A stretch of DNA of 64,000 bases, taken from assembly GCA_020632955.1 (NCBI GenBank), contig JACKEO010000001.1, positions 332,001 through 396,000 of the forward strand, given 5' to 3'. The translations under genes and the position numbers were made by a program. Of the stretch, positions 33,336-41,955 are shown one piece after another; position 1 is the first letter of the stretch; every line of letters starts with the position of its first letter. The notes beneath the pieces are model-generated. The model saw only the letters and a list, made by a program, of their open reading frames with translations, did no database searches and was not told where the DNA came from. Source of the stretch: Alphaproteobacteria bacterium (GTDB lineage Bacteria > Myxococcota_A > UBA796 > GCA-2862545).

Positions 33336-33749
33336 ATGGGTTCGAGGACGTGGCTGCTGGTGGGGACGCTCGGGGCGACGCTCCCGGGCTGTGGTGCGCT
33401 CGGCGGCTTCTTCGGCTCCGACGAGCCGCCGAACTGCGCGCCGCGCGTGCCCTTCTGGCCCGACACCGACGACGACGGCGTGGGCGACCTCGGCCGGGTC
33501 TACCTCGGGTGCGTGGCGCCCGCGGGCTACGTCGACGTGCCCCCCGACACCGCCCCCGACACCGGCGACCCCACCGAGTCGGACGACGTGCGCGACAGCG
33601 ACACCGGCATGGACACCGACACCGACACGTCGGGCGACTCCGGGAACAGCGGCGACTCGGGCGACTCCGGGAACAGCGGCGACTCCGGAGACAGCGGGGA
33701 CTCCGGCGACAGCGGGGACTCCGGCGACAGCGGCGACTCGGCGCCGTGA
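33336..33749 (+). CDS. Lipoprotein with Gly-Asp-Ser repeat tail
   Basis: A 137-residue lipoprotein with signal MGSRTWLLVGTLGATLPGC. The mature part has a calcium-binding-like loop (FWPDTDDDGVGDLGRVYLGC), an Asp/Thr/Pro stretch, and a C-terminal run of twelve Gly-(Asp/Asn)-Ser tripeptides. Such low-complexity acidic tails are usual in surface lipoproteins of myxobacteria and may bind cations. A G-T-T-A-G box sits only 13 bases before the ATG, so the leader may be very short. The stop overlaps the GTG of plsB. Confidence 0.85.
   Translation: MGSRTWLLVGTLGATLPGCGALGGFFGSDEPPNCAPRVPFWPDTDDDGVGDLGRVYLGCVAPAGYVDVPPDTAPDTGDPTESDDVRDSDTGMDTDTDTSGDSGNSGDSGDSGNSGDSGDSGDSGDSGDSGDSGDSAP
33633..33740 (+). 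repeat. Tandem array, 12 units of 9 bp
   Basis: Twelve imperfect copies of a 9-base unit (GGCGACTCC and variants such as GGGAACAGC and GGGGACTCC), each encoding Gly-Asp/Asn-Ser. The last five units are the most alike. The array ends just before the last two codons of the gene and could change length by slippage without disturbing the frame. Confidence 0.9.
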
Positions 33750-36307
33750 CCCCCCCCGTGCACGAGCCCGCGTCCTCCACGCCCACGGCGCCGGACGGCC
33801 CCGTGCGCTACGGCGCGGCCATGCTCCGGCGCTTCGGGTGGTTCTACCGGGTGCTCGGCCTGGGCGTGGTGCTCGACCGGGTGCGGGTGGAGGACCACTC
33901 GGTGGAGCGCATCCGCGAGGCCGGCGCCAAGGGCCCCGTGGTCTACGTGCTGCTCCACCGCGCCACGCTGGACCACCTCGCGCTCAACGCGGTGCTCAAC
34001 CGTCGCCGCCTCCCGCTGTCGGCGTGGAGCAACGGCACCCCGAGCTTCTTCTGGCAGCCGGTCTTCGAGGCCTGGCGCGACGTCTTCCGGCGCATCGGCC
34101 AGGTGCTGCGGGTGGGGCGCGCCCCCGACCCGGTGCGGTCGGGCTGGGTGACGCGCACCGTGGCCGCGGGCACGCCGATCACGGTCTTCCTGCAGGCCGG
34201 CGCGGGCGCCGACGATCCGTCCTCCGACCCCCTGCGCGCCGTGCTCGAGGCCCAGGAGCGCACGCCGGGTGCGGTGCAGCTCCTCCCGGTGATCACGGTG
34301 TGGGACCGGGCCCCCGAGGCCTACGCCAGCGAGGTCCGCGACTTCCTCCTCGGCAGCCGTGAGGCGCCGTCGCTGTTCACCAAGCTGCGCAACCTCTACC
34401 TGCCCGGCGGCTACAGCCCCTTCGTGCAGGTGGGCGAGGCGCTCGACCTGCAGGCCTTCACCGAGCGCGTGCCCGAGGCGCGGCGCCTCGACAGCCTCCG
34501 CACCCTGCTGCGGCGCTACCTCAAGCGCGAGTCCCACGTGGTGCGCGGGCCGCGCCTGCTGCCCCGGTCGGTGCTGCGCTCGCTGGTGCTCGACGCGCCG
34601 CCGATGCGCCGCTTCGCCGAGGAGCAGGCCGCGCAGGCCGGCAAGCCCCTGCCGCAGATCCGCCGTCGGCTCGACCGCGAGTTCGACCGGGTGGCCGCCT
34701 CCTTCTCGTGGCCGCTCATCCGGCTGGCGTCGGTGGCCCTCCGGCCGCTCTTCACCCGGGTCTTCAGCGGCTACGACATCGGCGACGACGACCTCGACCG
34801 CGTGCGGGCCGCGATGCGCGACGGCACCGCCGTGCTGGTGCCCTGCCACAAGTCCCACGTGGACTACCTGCTGCTGTCGTGGATCTTCTACTGGCACGAC
34901 CTGATCGTGCCCCACATCGTGGCCGGGGTGAACCTCGCGATCTGGCCGGTGCACTACCTGCTGCGCGGGGCGGGGGCCTTCTTCATCGAGCGCAGCTTCC
35001 AGGGCGCCGAGATCCACGCCCGCGTGTTCGCCCGCTACCTCCGCGAGCTGCTGCTCCACCGCTACACCGTGGAGTTCTTCGTGGAGGGCGGCCGCACCCG
35101 CACGGGTCGCCTGCTGCCCCCGCGCCACGGCGTGCTCGACATGGTGCTCGAGACGGCCGCGGCCGCGCCCGCGGGCCACGAGCTCACGCTGCTGCCCATC
35201 GCCATCGCCTACGAGCAGGTGGCCGAGGAGGGCGCCTACCAGTCCGAGCTGGAGGGCGGCGAGAAGCGCGCCGAGTCCATGGGCGAGATCATGAAGGCGC
35301 GACGGGTGCTCAGCCGCCGGTTCGGCCGGGTGCACGTGCGGGTGGGCGAGCCCATCAAGGCGTCGGAGATCGTGGCCCAGGGCTGGCGCGACCTGCCCGA
35401 CGACGACCGCCACCACCGCCTCGCCTCCACCGGCGAGCGCCTGGTGCACCGCATCGGCAAGGCCATGGTGGTGCTGCCCTCGGCCATCGTCGCGCTGGGC
35501 CTGCTCGCCCACGACCGCCAGGGCATCACCCACGCCGAGCTGCTGGCCCGTCTCGTGCGCTTCCGCGCCGTGCTGCGACGGGCCGGCCTGCCCGAGGCCA
35601 CCTCGCTGCGCTTCTTCGACGGCGCCGTGAGCCAGGCGCTGGATCGCTTCCTCGACGACAAGCGGGTGGAGCGCCTGGGCGAGGGCCCCGAGCGCGTGTG
35701 GCGCATCGTGCCCGAGCAGCGCCTGCGCCTCGACTTCCACAAGAACCAGGTGCTGCACGCCTTCGCCCTGCCCTGCCTCGCCGCCGCCGCCTTCCGCGCC
35801 CGGCCCGAGGAGACCCTGCAGGTGGGCGTGCTGCAGGACGACTTCACCTGGCTCGCCCACCTGCTGCGCCGCGAGCTGGTGCTCGACCCCGATCTCGACG
35901 CGGCCGCGCGCCTGCAGGAGGGGGTCGACGCGCTGTGGGCCCACGGCGCCGTGGCGATCGAGGACGGCGAGGCCCGGGTGGCCGACGTGGCCCTCATCGC
36001 CGAGATCCACGGCCTGCTGCGGGCCGTGCTCGAGTCCTACCGCCTGGTGGTCGCGGGGGCGGTGCGCCTCACGGGCAAGGAGGTCGACGCGAAGGCCCTG
36101 GTGGCCGCGGTGCTCGCGGAGCGCGCGGCGGCCCTCACCACCGGCCGCGCCACGCGTCCCGAGGCCTTCGACGCCGTCACGCTGCGCTCGGCCGTGGGTG
36201 CGCTGCGCGAGGACGGCGTGTTCGCGTGGACGGGCAAGCGGCTCGACGTGGACCTCGAGGCGGCGGCCGCCGTGGAGGCCCGCCTCACGTCGATGGTGGA
36301 CGGGTGA
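33746..36307 (+). CDS. plsB: Glycerol-3-phosphate 1-O-acyltransferase PlsB
   Basis: Membrane-associated acyltransferase for the first step of phospholipid synthesis. In 853 residues (E. coli PlsB about 807) the acyltransferase motifs are clear: the HX4D site PCHKSHVDYLLLSW (near residue 370), GAGAFFIERSF (motif II), FFVEGGRTRTGRLLPPR (motif III) and LTLLPIAIAYEQV (motif IV). The N-terminal domain has the acyltransferase-like VVYVLLHRATLDHLALNAVL. The GTG start overlaps the stop of the repeat lipoprotein (GTGA), and the end overlaps the next membrane gene. Confidence 0.95.
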   Translation: MTPPVHEPASSTPTAPDGPVRYGAAMLRRFGWFYRVLGLGVVLDRVRVEDHSVERIREAGAKGPVVYVLLHRATLDHLALNAVLNRRRLPLSAWSNGTPSFFWQPVFEAWRDVFRRIGQVLRVGRAPDPVRSGWVTRTVAAGTPITVFLQAGAGADDPSSDPLRAVLEAQERTPGAVQLLPVITVWDRAPEAYASEVRDFLLGSREAPSLFTKLRNLYLPGGYSPFVQVGEALDLQAFTERVPEARRLDSLRTLLRRYLKRESHVVRGPRLLPRSVLRSLVLDAPPMRRFAEEQAAQAGKPLPQIRRRLDREFDRVAASFSWPLIRLASVALRPLFTRVFSGYDIGDDDLDRVRAAMRDGTAVLVPCHKSHVDYLLLSWIFYWHDLIVPHIVAGVNLAIWPVHYLLRGAGAFFIERSFQGAEIHARVFARYLRELLLHRYTVEFFVEGGRTRTGRLLPPRHGVLDMVLETAAAAPAGHELTLLPIAIAYEQVAEEGAYQSELEGGEKRAESMGEIMKARRVLSRRFGRVHVRVGEPIKASEIVAQGWRDLPDDDRHHRLASTGERLVHRIGKAMVVLPSAIVALGLLAHDRQGITHAELLARLVRFRAVLRRAGLPEATSLRFFDGAVSQALDRFLDDKRVERLGEGPERVWRIVPEQRLRLDFHKNQVLHAFALPCLAAAAFRARPEETLQVGVLQDDFTWLAHLLRRELVLDPDLDAAARLQEGVDALWAHGAVAIEDGEARVADVALIAEIHGLLRAVLESYRLVVAGAVRLTGKEVDAKALVAAVLAERAAALTTGRATRPEAFDAVTLRSAVGALREDGVFAWTGKRLDVDLEAAAAVEARLTSMVDG

Positions 36308-36693
36308 GCCAGGAGGTCGACGAGCTCTTCGGGGAGGGCGCGGGCACGCCGGAGCCGCGCCTGGGCCTCGTGCGCGCGCTGCTGGCCGGGGGCGTGGCGC
36401 TCACCTTCGTCGGCCTGGCCTGCTCCACGGTGCCCGGGGGGCTGCTGGTGCTCGCGGCCTGGCTGGTCATCGACACCGAGGCCGAGCGCGTGGAGTCCGG
36501 CTACCTGCCCGCCGACACGCGTCCCCGCGTCGTGGTCCACCAGCGCGCCACCCTGGCCGGCCTCATCCTGGTGGGCCTGATGTTCACCGCCCAGATGCTG
36601 CTGCTGATGGGCGGCTTCTACGACGTGTTCTGGGGCGAGCTGCTCCGCGCCGCCCTCGCCGTGGCCGGTCTGGGAGCCGAGCAGGTGCCCTGA
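36304..36693 (+). CDS. Small membrane protein of unknown function
   Basis: A 129-residue protein with an acidic N-terminus (SQEVDELFGEGAG) and two hydrophobic stretches, about residues 23-57 (long enough for a hairpin) and 80-105, with a charged segment between them (IDTEAERVESGYLPADTRP). GTG 36304 overlaps the plsB stop, which implies translational coupling and perhaps a role with PlsB at the membrane. I recognise no family. Confidence 0.8.
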   Translation: MSQEVDELFGEGAGTPEPRLGLVRALLAGGVALTFVGLACSTVPGGLLVLAAWLVIDTEAERVESGYLPADTRPRVVVHQRATLAGLILVGLMFTAQMLLLMGGFYDVFWGELLRAALAVAGLGAEQVP

Positions 36694-36741
36694 CGGGCTG
36701 CGTCGACGCCCCCGGACGCGTGGTTAGCTGGAGGGGCCGAG

Positions 36742-37815
36742 GTGTCCATGCTCGCCGAGATCGAGGCCACCGTGGCGCAGGGCGGCCGCATCGACCGCAG
36801 CCAGGCCGCCTGGCTGTGGACGCAGGCCGACGACGCCGATCTGCAGCGGCTCGCCACCACCGTGCGGGGTCGCTTCCACCCGCCCGACCAGGCCACCTAC
36901 CTGGTGATGGCGATCCTCAACTACACGAACGTGTGCGTCGCCAAGTGCGACTACTGCGCCTTCTACGCCCTGCCCGGCCAGGAGGGCGCCTACCTGCTCG
37001 ACTTCGACACCCTCCGCGCGCGCATCGACGCGGTGGTGGGCCTGGGCGGCACGCTGGTGGGCTTCAACGGCGGGTTCCACCCCGACCTGCGCGTGGCCGA
37101 CTACGCCGAGCTCTTCCGTCGCATCCGGGCGCACTACGGCGACAGCCTGTCGGTGTACGGGCTCACGGTGGCCGAGCTGATGTTCGTCGCCAAGGTGAGC
37201 AAGGTCTCGTACGACGAGGCCGCCGCCACCCTGCGTGAGGCCGGCCTGCGCTGGATCACCGGCGGCGGCGCCGAGATCCTCGAGGACGGCTTCCGCCGGC
37301 GCCACAGCCCGCTCAAGTACAAGGTGGACGACTACTACCGGGCCCAGCAGGCCATCCTCGACGCCGGCCTGGGCTCCACGGCCACGATGGTGATCGGCTT
37401 CGACGAGACCCTCGACGAGCGCCTGGCCCACCTCGAGCGCCTGCGGGACTTCCAGGACGCCAACGACGGCGCCCTCGCGAGCTTCCTCTGCTGGACCTAC
37501 AAGCCCTGGCACACCGAGCTGGGGGGCCACGAGGTGGGCACCCGCGAGTACCTGCGCTGGCTGGCGCTGTGCCGTGTCTTCCTCGACAACTTCGTCCACG
37601 TGCGCACCAGCGTGCTCACGCGCAACGCCGCGGCCCTCGAGGGGCTGCGCTGGGGGGCCGACGACTTCGACCTGCCCACCGAGGACGAGGTCACGCAGAA
37701 GGCCGGTGCCACCGTGAGCCACGACTTCGCCCGGATCCTCGATCACGGGCGCGCCCTGGGCCTGGAGCTGGTGCACCGCGGTCCCTGGCCGCTGCGGCTG
37801 CCGCGCGCAGCCTGA
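36742..37815 (+). CDS. mqnC: Radical SAM dehypoxanthine futalosine cyclase (MqnC)
   Basis: Radical-SAM enzyme of the futalosine route to menaquinone, 357 residues. The 4Fe-4S cluster cysteines are in NVCVAKCDYCAFY (Cys 65, 69 and 72). The family blocks NGGFHPDLRVADYAELF, ITGGGAEIL, YKVDDYYRAQQAILDAG and STATMVIGFDETLDERLAHL follow, and SFLCWTYKPWHTEL fits MqnC better than MqnE. No other mqn gene is in the window. GTG 36742 has GAGGGG five bases upstream; the ATG at 36748 is an alternative. Confidence 0.88.
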   Translation: MSMLAEIEATVAQGGRIDRSQAAWLWTQADDADLQRLATTVRGRFHPPDQATYLVMAILNYTNVCVAKCDYCAFYALPGQEGAYLLDFDTLRARIDAVVGLGGTLVGFNGGFHPDLRVADYAELFRRIRAHYGDSLSVYGLTVAELMFVAKVSKVSYDEAAATLREAGLRWITGGGAEILEDGFRRRHSPLKYKVDDYYRAQQAILDAGLGSTATMVIGFDETLDERLAHLERLRDFQDANDGALASFLCWTYKPWHTELGGHEVGTREYLRWLALCRVFLDNFVHVRTSVLTRNAAALEGLRWGADDFDLPTEDEVTQKAGATVSHDFARILDHGRALGLELVHRGPWPLRLPRAA

Positions 37816-37857
37816 GCCTGCGGCGCACGCTACGACCTCCCCTGCCCCGAGGTCGTG

Positions 37858-39279
37858 ATGGACGCGCGCCCCTTCTTCCTCGCCGGTCGCTGGACGTCGT
37901 CCGACACGGTCGACACCCTCCGCTCGCCCTGGGACGAGGCCGTGGTGTCGCGCGTCTGCCGCGCCGGCCCCCACCACCTCGAGGAGGCGCTCCAGGCCGC
38001 CCACGAGGCGCGCGGGGCCCTGGCCGCCACCCCGCCCGCCGCACGCGCCGAGCTGCTGGAGGCGGCGCGTGAGGGCGTGCGCACGCGGCGTGAGGAGCTG
38101 GTGGACGTGATCGTGGCCGAGGCGGGCAAGCCGGTCACCGCAGCCCGGGGCGAGGCCGATCGGTGCCTCGACACCTTCACCGACGCGGCCTGGGCCTGCC
38201 GCGCCGCGCTGGGCGAGGTGGTGCCGCTGGACGCCGCCCACGCGGGCGCAGGCCGCACCGGGATCGTCCGCCGCGTGCCCAAGGGTCCGGTGGCCGCCAT
38301 CACCCCGTTCAACTTCCCGCTGAACCTGGTGGCCCACAAGCTGGCACCGGCGATCGCGGCGGGCTGCCCGGTGGTGCTCAAGCCGGCTCCGCAGACGCCC
38401 ACGGCCGCGCTGATCCTCGCCGAGATCCTCGCCGAGGCGGGCCTGCCCGCGGGCGGCCTGTCGGTGCTGCCCCTGGCCGACGACGACGCCGGCCCCCTGT
38501 CCACCGACCCCCGCCTGCGCTTCCTCAGCTTCACGGGGAGCGCGAAGGTGGGCTGGATGCTCAAGGCGCGGGCCACCCACCTGGGCGTGGCCCTGGAGCT
38601 GGGCGGCAACGCCGGGGTGTACGTGGCGGCCGACGCCGACCTCGACCACGCCGCCCGCCGCCTCGCCGCCGGCGGGTTCGGGTACGCCGGGCAGAGCTGC
38701 ATCAGCGTGCAGCGCATCTTCGCCCACGCCGACGTGGCCGAGGCGCTGGTCGACCGGCTGGTGCAGGAGGTGCGCGACACCGTGGTGGCCGGCGACCCGC
38801 GCGACGAGGCCACCGTGGTGGGCCCGCTGATCCGCCGCCGCGACGCCGAGCGGGTCGAGGCCTGGATCGCCGCCGCCGTCGACGCCGGGGCCACCCTGCG
38901 CTGCGGCGGCACCCGCGAGGGCAGCCTGGTGCAGCCCACGGTGCTCACCGACGCCCCGCCCACCACGCAGGTGATGTGCGAGGAGGTCTTCGGGCCCGTG
39001 GTGACGGTGGTGGCCGTGGCCGACGACGACGAGGGGCTCCGGCGACTCGACGACAGCCGCTACGGCCTGCAGGCCGGCCTGTTCACCCGCGACGTGGGGC
39101 TGGTGATGCGGGCGTGGCGTGAGCTGGAGGTGGGCGGCGTGATCCACGACGACGCCAGCGCCTTCCGCGTGGACCTGATGCCCTACGGCGGCGTGAGGGA
39201 CAGCGGCCTGGGGCGTGAGGGCCCCCGCCACGCGATCCTCGAGCTCACCGAGCCCCGCCTGCTGGTGCTGCGGGGCTGA
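37858..39279 (+). CDS. NAD(P)-dependent aldehyde dehydrogenase
   Basis: Active-looking ALDH of 473 residues. The cofactor site is ITPFNFPLNLVAHKLAPAIA and VVLKPAPQTP; the general base Glu is in ALELGGNAGV; the catalytic Cys is in GYAGQSCISVQRIF; EEVFGPVVTV and the C-terminal YGGVRDSGLGREG complete the family pattern. It is most like the ALDH branch of lactaldehyde and phosphonoacetaldehyde dehydrogenases; the substrate is unknown. The start is ATG 37858 after CCGAGG. It contrasts with the catalytically empty homologue at 29094. Its 3' end overlaps the convergent M23 gene by 35 bases. Confidence 0.94.
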   Translation: MDARPFFLAGRWTSSDTVDTLRSPWDEAVVSRVCRAGPHHLEEALQAAHEARGALAATPPAARAELLEAAREGVRTRREELVDVIVAEAGKPVTAARGEADRCLDTFTDAAWACRAALGEVVPLDAAHAGAGRTGIVRRVPKGPVAAITPFNFPLNLVAHKLAPAIAAGCPVVLKPAPQTPTAALILAEILAEAGLPAGGLSVLPLADDDAGPLSTDPRLRFLSFTGSAKVGWMLKARATHLGVALELGGNAGVYVAADADLDHAARRLAAGGFGYAGQSCISVQRIFAHADVAEALVDRLVQEVRDTVVAGDPRDEATVVGPLIRRRDAERVEAWIAAAVDAGATLRCGGTREGSLVQPTVLTDAPPTTQVMCEEVFGPVVTVVAVADDDEGLRRLDDSRYGLQAGLFTRDVGLVMRAWRELEVGGVIHDDASAFRVDLMPYGGVRDSGLGREGPRHAILELTEPRLLVLRG

Positions 39280-41317
39280 CGGGCGCCGTGGCCAGCCGCG
39301 CCCGGAAGAGGGCCGGCGGCGCGCCGCGCTCCAGGGGCAGCGCCCAGGCCAGCTCCACCGCACCCGCCCCGTGGGCCACCGCGAGGGCCGTGACCTCGCC
39401 CTGCACCACCGGACCCTCCAGGCGGCGCCCGTCGGCGCCGATCACCACGAGACCGCCGTCCTCCCGCTGCACCGCCACCCACCGGCCCCCCGGGCTCCGC
39501 CCCAGCGCGCCCTTCCCGAGGCCGTCCTGCAGCGGCCGGGGCGGGCCGTTCGGCGCCAGCCGCACCACGCGGTCGTGCTCCTGGGCGACCAGATCGCCGC
39601 CGAGCCACCCGAGCTGGGCGTCGCCGGGCAGGCCCCGCTGCCAGGCGGCCTCCTCCAGCGTGCCCAGGTCGATCACCCAGGCCGCGCCGCCGCGCAGGTA
39701 GGCCAGCCGGGTCCCGTCCGGCGCCAGGGCCACCGAGGCGAGAGGCAGCTGGTGACGGGAGACCTGCTCCACCTCGGCCTGGCCGGGTCGCCAGCGCCCG
39801 AGCGTGCTGCCGGCGGGCGTGAGCAGGCGGAGCACCGCGGCGTCGGCCACGGCGTCGGCCACCCCGAGCTGCACGTCGGGGCGGGGCGGGAAGGCCACGG
39901 CGGGCTGCAGGCCGGGCAGCACCGACCACACGCGTCGGCCGCCGTCCGACGTGGCCAGGTCGAGCAGGAGCTGCTCGGGGCCGCGCCAGGCCAGGCCCCC
40001 CGGGTTCTCGAGGTCCACCACGCCCAGGTCGTCGTGGATCAGCGCCCGCTCCTCGCCCTGCGACGGGAGCAGCGCGATCCCGGTGCCCACCCGCACGGCG
40101 AGCCAGCGCCCCTCGGCCGAGAAGGCCAGCGGCCCCACGCCCCCCGCGATCGGCAGGGGCACGCAGCCCGCCGCCGGCCCCGGGCAGGCGCGCGCCGCCT
40201 CGGGCACCCGCCGGCCCTGCTGGGCGGCCAGGCCGTAGCGGAAGAGGTGCACCAGGCCGCCGCTGGGGTCGAGCAGGCGCACCGTGCCCCCCGGGTCCGG
40301 GAGCATCGGCGCGGCGCGTCCCAGCGCCACGGAGCCGGGCCCCGCCGCCTGCTCGCCCATGTAGACCTCGAGGGGGGTCTCCACCGACACCTCGGTGCCC
40401 TCGGGCAGCGTGGCGGGGTGCTCGTCGCCGCCCACCAGCGCCCAGCCGCCGAGGTCCACCGTGCCGTCGGTCACGCGGGGATCGGCCTCGAGGATCACCC
40501 GCTCGTTCGAGGGGTAGCGCGCGTCGTCCCAGCCCGCGTAGCGCACGGCGCGCACGAAGACCGGCCCGTCGTGCTCGGCCTCCTCGGGCGCCCGCTCCAC
40601 CTCCCGCCACGGGATGGGCGCGTCGCGCCAGAGCCAGATGGAGGCCGTGCCCTGCGGCGCGTCGGCCCAGGGGTCGGGGCCGCGTCCGAGCCAGCCGTAG
40701 GGGTCGACGCTCACGCGGCGGTCGCCGATCTCGCGGCCCACCTCGAGGTGCAGGTGGGGGCCCGTGCTGCAGCCGGAGTTGCCGCTGCGGGCCACCACGT
40801 CGCCGCGCCGCACCGGCCGGCCCACCGTGACATCCACCTGCTCGAGGTGGTCGAAGATCACGTTGTAGACCTGATCCTGCTCGCGGTGCTGCAGCACCAG
40901 CGTGCGCTGGTCGTCCACCGTGCGGCCGAGCACGGCGCAGTGGAAGGGACGCACCACCCCGGCGAAGACCACCACCCCGTCGGCCATGGCGCGCAGCGGC
41001 GTGCCCACCGGCAGCCGCCAGTCCCACCCCCGGTGGCCCGGCGTGCCCAGGGTCCACGTGCCGGTCATGTCGAGCACGCCGCGACCCGGCTGGGCGTGCG
41101 GCGCGTGGTCGAAGGCGTTCGACGCCACCGCCTCGCCGGCGAAGGGCGCCGAGAAGATCGGGAAGGACGGCCGCCCCGCGGGCACCGTGGGGGTGGGCGG
41201 ATCCACCACCGGGTGGGCCGGCACCTCGACGGACGGCACCGACGGCACCGACGCCGCGGGCCCGGGAGTGCTCCCGCAGCCCGCCCACAGCAGCAGGGTG
41301 ACCACCCGGACGTCCAT
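39245..41317 (-). CDS. M23 peptidase lipoprotein with additional beta domains
   Basis: The 690-residue lipoprotein has signal MDVRVVTLLLWAGC and a Pro/Val linker. The LytM/M23 domain (about residues 75-205) has the zinc His and Asp in GHRGWDWRLPVG, and HLHLE in CSTGPHLHLEVG. The middle part (about 255-365) resembles a lamin-tail-like Ig domain (ERVILEADPRV, VDLGGWALVGG, PGGTVRLLDPSG). The C-terminal half looks like a six- to seven-bladed propeller (LAFSAEGRWLAVRVG, VALAPDGTRLAYLRGG, RSPGGRWVAVQREDG). M23 enzymes cut peptidoglycan peptides. The gene's stop lies inside the convergent aldehyde dehydrogenase gene. Confidence 0.9.
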   Translation of the reverse strand: MDVRVVTLLLWAGCGSTPGPAASVPSVPSVEVPAHPVVDPPTPTVPAGRPSFPIFSAPFAGEAVASNAFDHAPHAQPGRGVLDMTGTWTLGTPGHRGWDWRLPVGTPLRAMADGVVVFAGVVRPFHCAVLGRTVDDQRTLVLQHREQDQVYNVIFDHLEQVDVTVGRPVRRGDVVARSGNSGCSTGPHLHLEVGREIGDRRVSVDPYGWLGRGPDPWADAPQGTASIWLWRDAPIPWREVERAPEEAEHDGPVFVRAVRYAGWDDARYPSNERVILEADPRVTDGTVDLGGWALVGGDEHPATLPEGTEVSVETPLEVYMGEQAAGPGSVALGRAAPMLPDPGGTVRLLDPSGGLVHLFRYGLAAQQGRRVPEAARACPGPAAGCVPLPIAGGVGPLAFSAEGRWLAVRVGTGIALLPSQGEERALIHDDLGVVDLENPGGLAWRGPEQLLLDLATSDGGRRVWSVLPGLQPAVAFPPRPDVQLGVADAVADAAVLRLLTPAGSTLGRWRPGQAEVEQVSRHQLPLASVALAPDGTRLAYLRGGAAWVIDLGTLEEAAWQRGLPGDAQLGWLGGDLVAQEHDRVVRLAPNGPPRPLQDGLGKGALGRSPGGRWVAVQREDGGLVVIGADGRRLEGPVVQGEVTALAVAHGAGAVELAWALPLERGAPPALFRARLATAPVSPAAPAGGAR

Positions 41318-41383
41318 GGCCCCGACGTATCCGGTGCGTGCCGCCGGGTCGCCGCGACGCTACCGGGCCCCCGCGAGGTGCAC

Positions 41384-41755
41384 GTGCGCAGGCTGGCGTG
41401 GCTGCTGCTGGTTGTGGGGTGTGCAGGGTCCGATCTCGACGGCGACGGCTACGCCGCCCCGGAGGACTGCGACGACAGCGACCCCGAGACCCACCCCGAC
41501 GCCCGGGAGCAGTGCGACGACGTCGACAACGACTGCGACGGCCAGATCGACGAGCCCGTCGCCCTGGGCGGGGTGGAGCGCTACCTCGACGAGGACGGCG
41601 ACGGCTGGGGCACGAAGCGCAAGGACCTCGACGACGACGGCGAGACCGAGTCCACCACCGTGGTCACGTGCGACCCCGTCACCCGCTACGTCGAGCGCGC
41701 CGGCGACTGCGACGACGACGACCCCAAGGTCTTCCCCGGCCAGGGCTGCCCCTAG
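41384..41755 (+). CDS. MopE-like putative metal-binding lipoprotein
   Basis: A 123-residue lipoprotein, signal VRRLAWLLLVVGC. The mature part holds the MopE-type metal-binding pattern: DLDGDGYAAPEDCDDSDP, then EQCDDVDNDCDGQIDEPV, followed by a second acidic unit with YLDEDGDGWGTK and a third with GDCDDDDPKVFPGQGC. MopE repeats bind copper or calcium at the cell surface; here only one full repeat and two partial ones are present. The start is probably GTG 41384 with GCGAGG upstream; GTG 41378 is the alternative. A C-G-C-T-A-C-C box lies 23 bases before. Confidence 0.85.
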   Translation: MRRLAWLLLVVGCAGSDLDGDGYAAPEDCDDSDPETHPDAREQCDDVDNDCDGQIDEPVALGGVERYLDEDGDGWGTKRKDLDDDGETESTTVVTCDPVTRYVERAGDCDDDDPKVFPGQGCP

Positions 41756-41776
41756 GCGGGGCGTCGGAAGCCTCCT

Positions 41777-41875
41777 CTAGACGCCCAGGAACGGGAAGCC
41801 GAACTGCCATGCGATGAGGGCCACCAGGCCGAAGGCGGCCAGCCAGGCCCACCAGGCGCCGTTCACGTCGTCCAC
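41777..41875 (-). CDS. Candidate 32-residue single-pass membrane peptide
   Basis: This short frame has a strong ribosome site (GGAGG, five bases before the GTG at 41875) and a TACAAC -10-like box about 23 bases before the start. The product is a short acidic N-terminus (VDDVNG) and one aromatic-rich hydrophobic helix running to the end (AWWAWLAAFGLVALIAWQFG, then FPFLGV). The charge pattern predicts the N-terminus outside. It is divergent from the UPF0182 gene, itself a large membrane protein. It could be a small regulatory membrane protein. The longer frame to 41977 has no usable start. Confidence 0.5.
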   Translation of the reverse strand: MDDVNGAWWAWLAAFGLVALIAWQFGFPFLGV

Positions 41876-41955
41876 GTCGACCTCCGTGCCACGTTGTACT
41901 CTCGACCGGGGGGGCGGGGCCACGTCGCGCGCGTGCGCCGCCCCGGGGAGGGAGC

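Noticed and set aside
33633..33740. CRISPR-like array
   Set aside because: The 9-bp repeat is in frame, has no spacers and encodes Gly-Asp-Ser; it is a coding repeat.
33527..36010. 827-codon open frame on the minus strand opposite plsB
   Set aside because: Its product is a His/Gly/Glu/Val/Ala/Arg-rich low-complexity translation typical of the antisense frame of GC-rich genes; plsB has clear acyltransferase motifs on the other strand.
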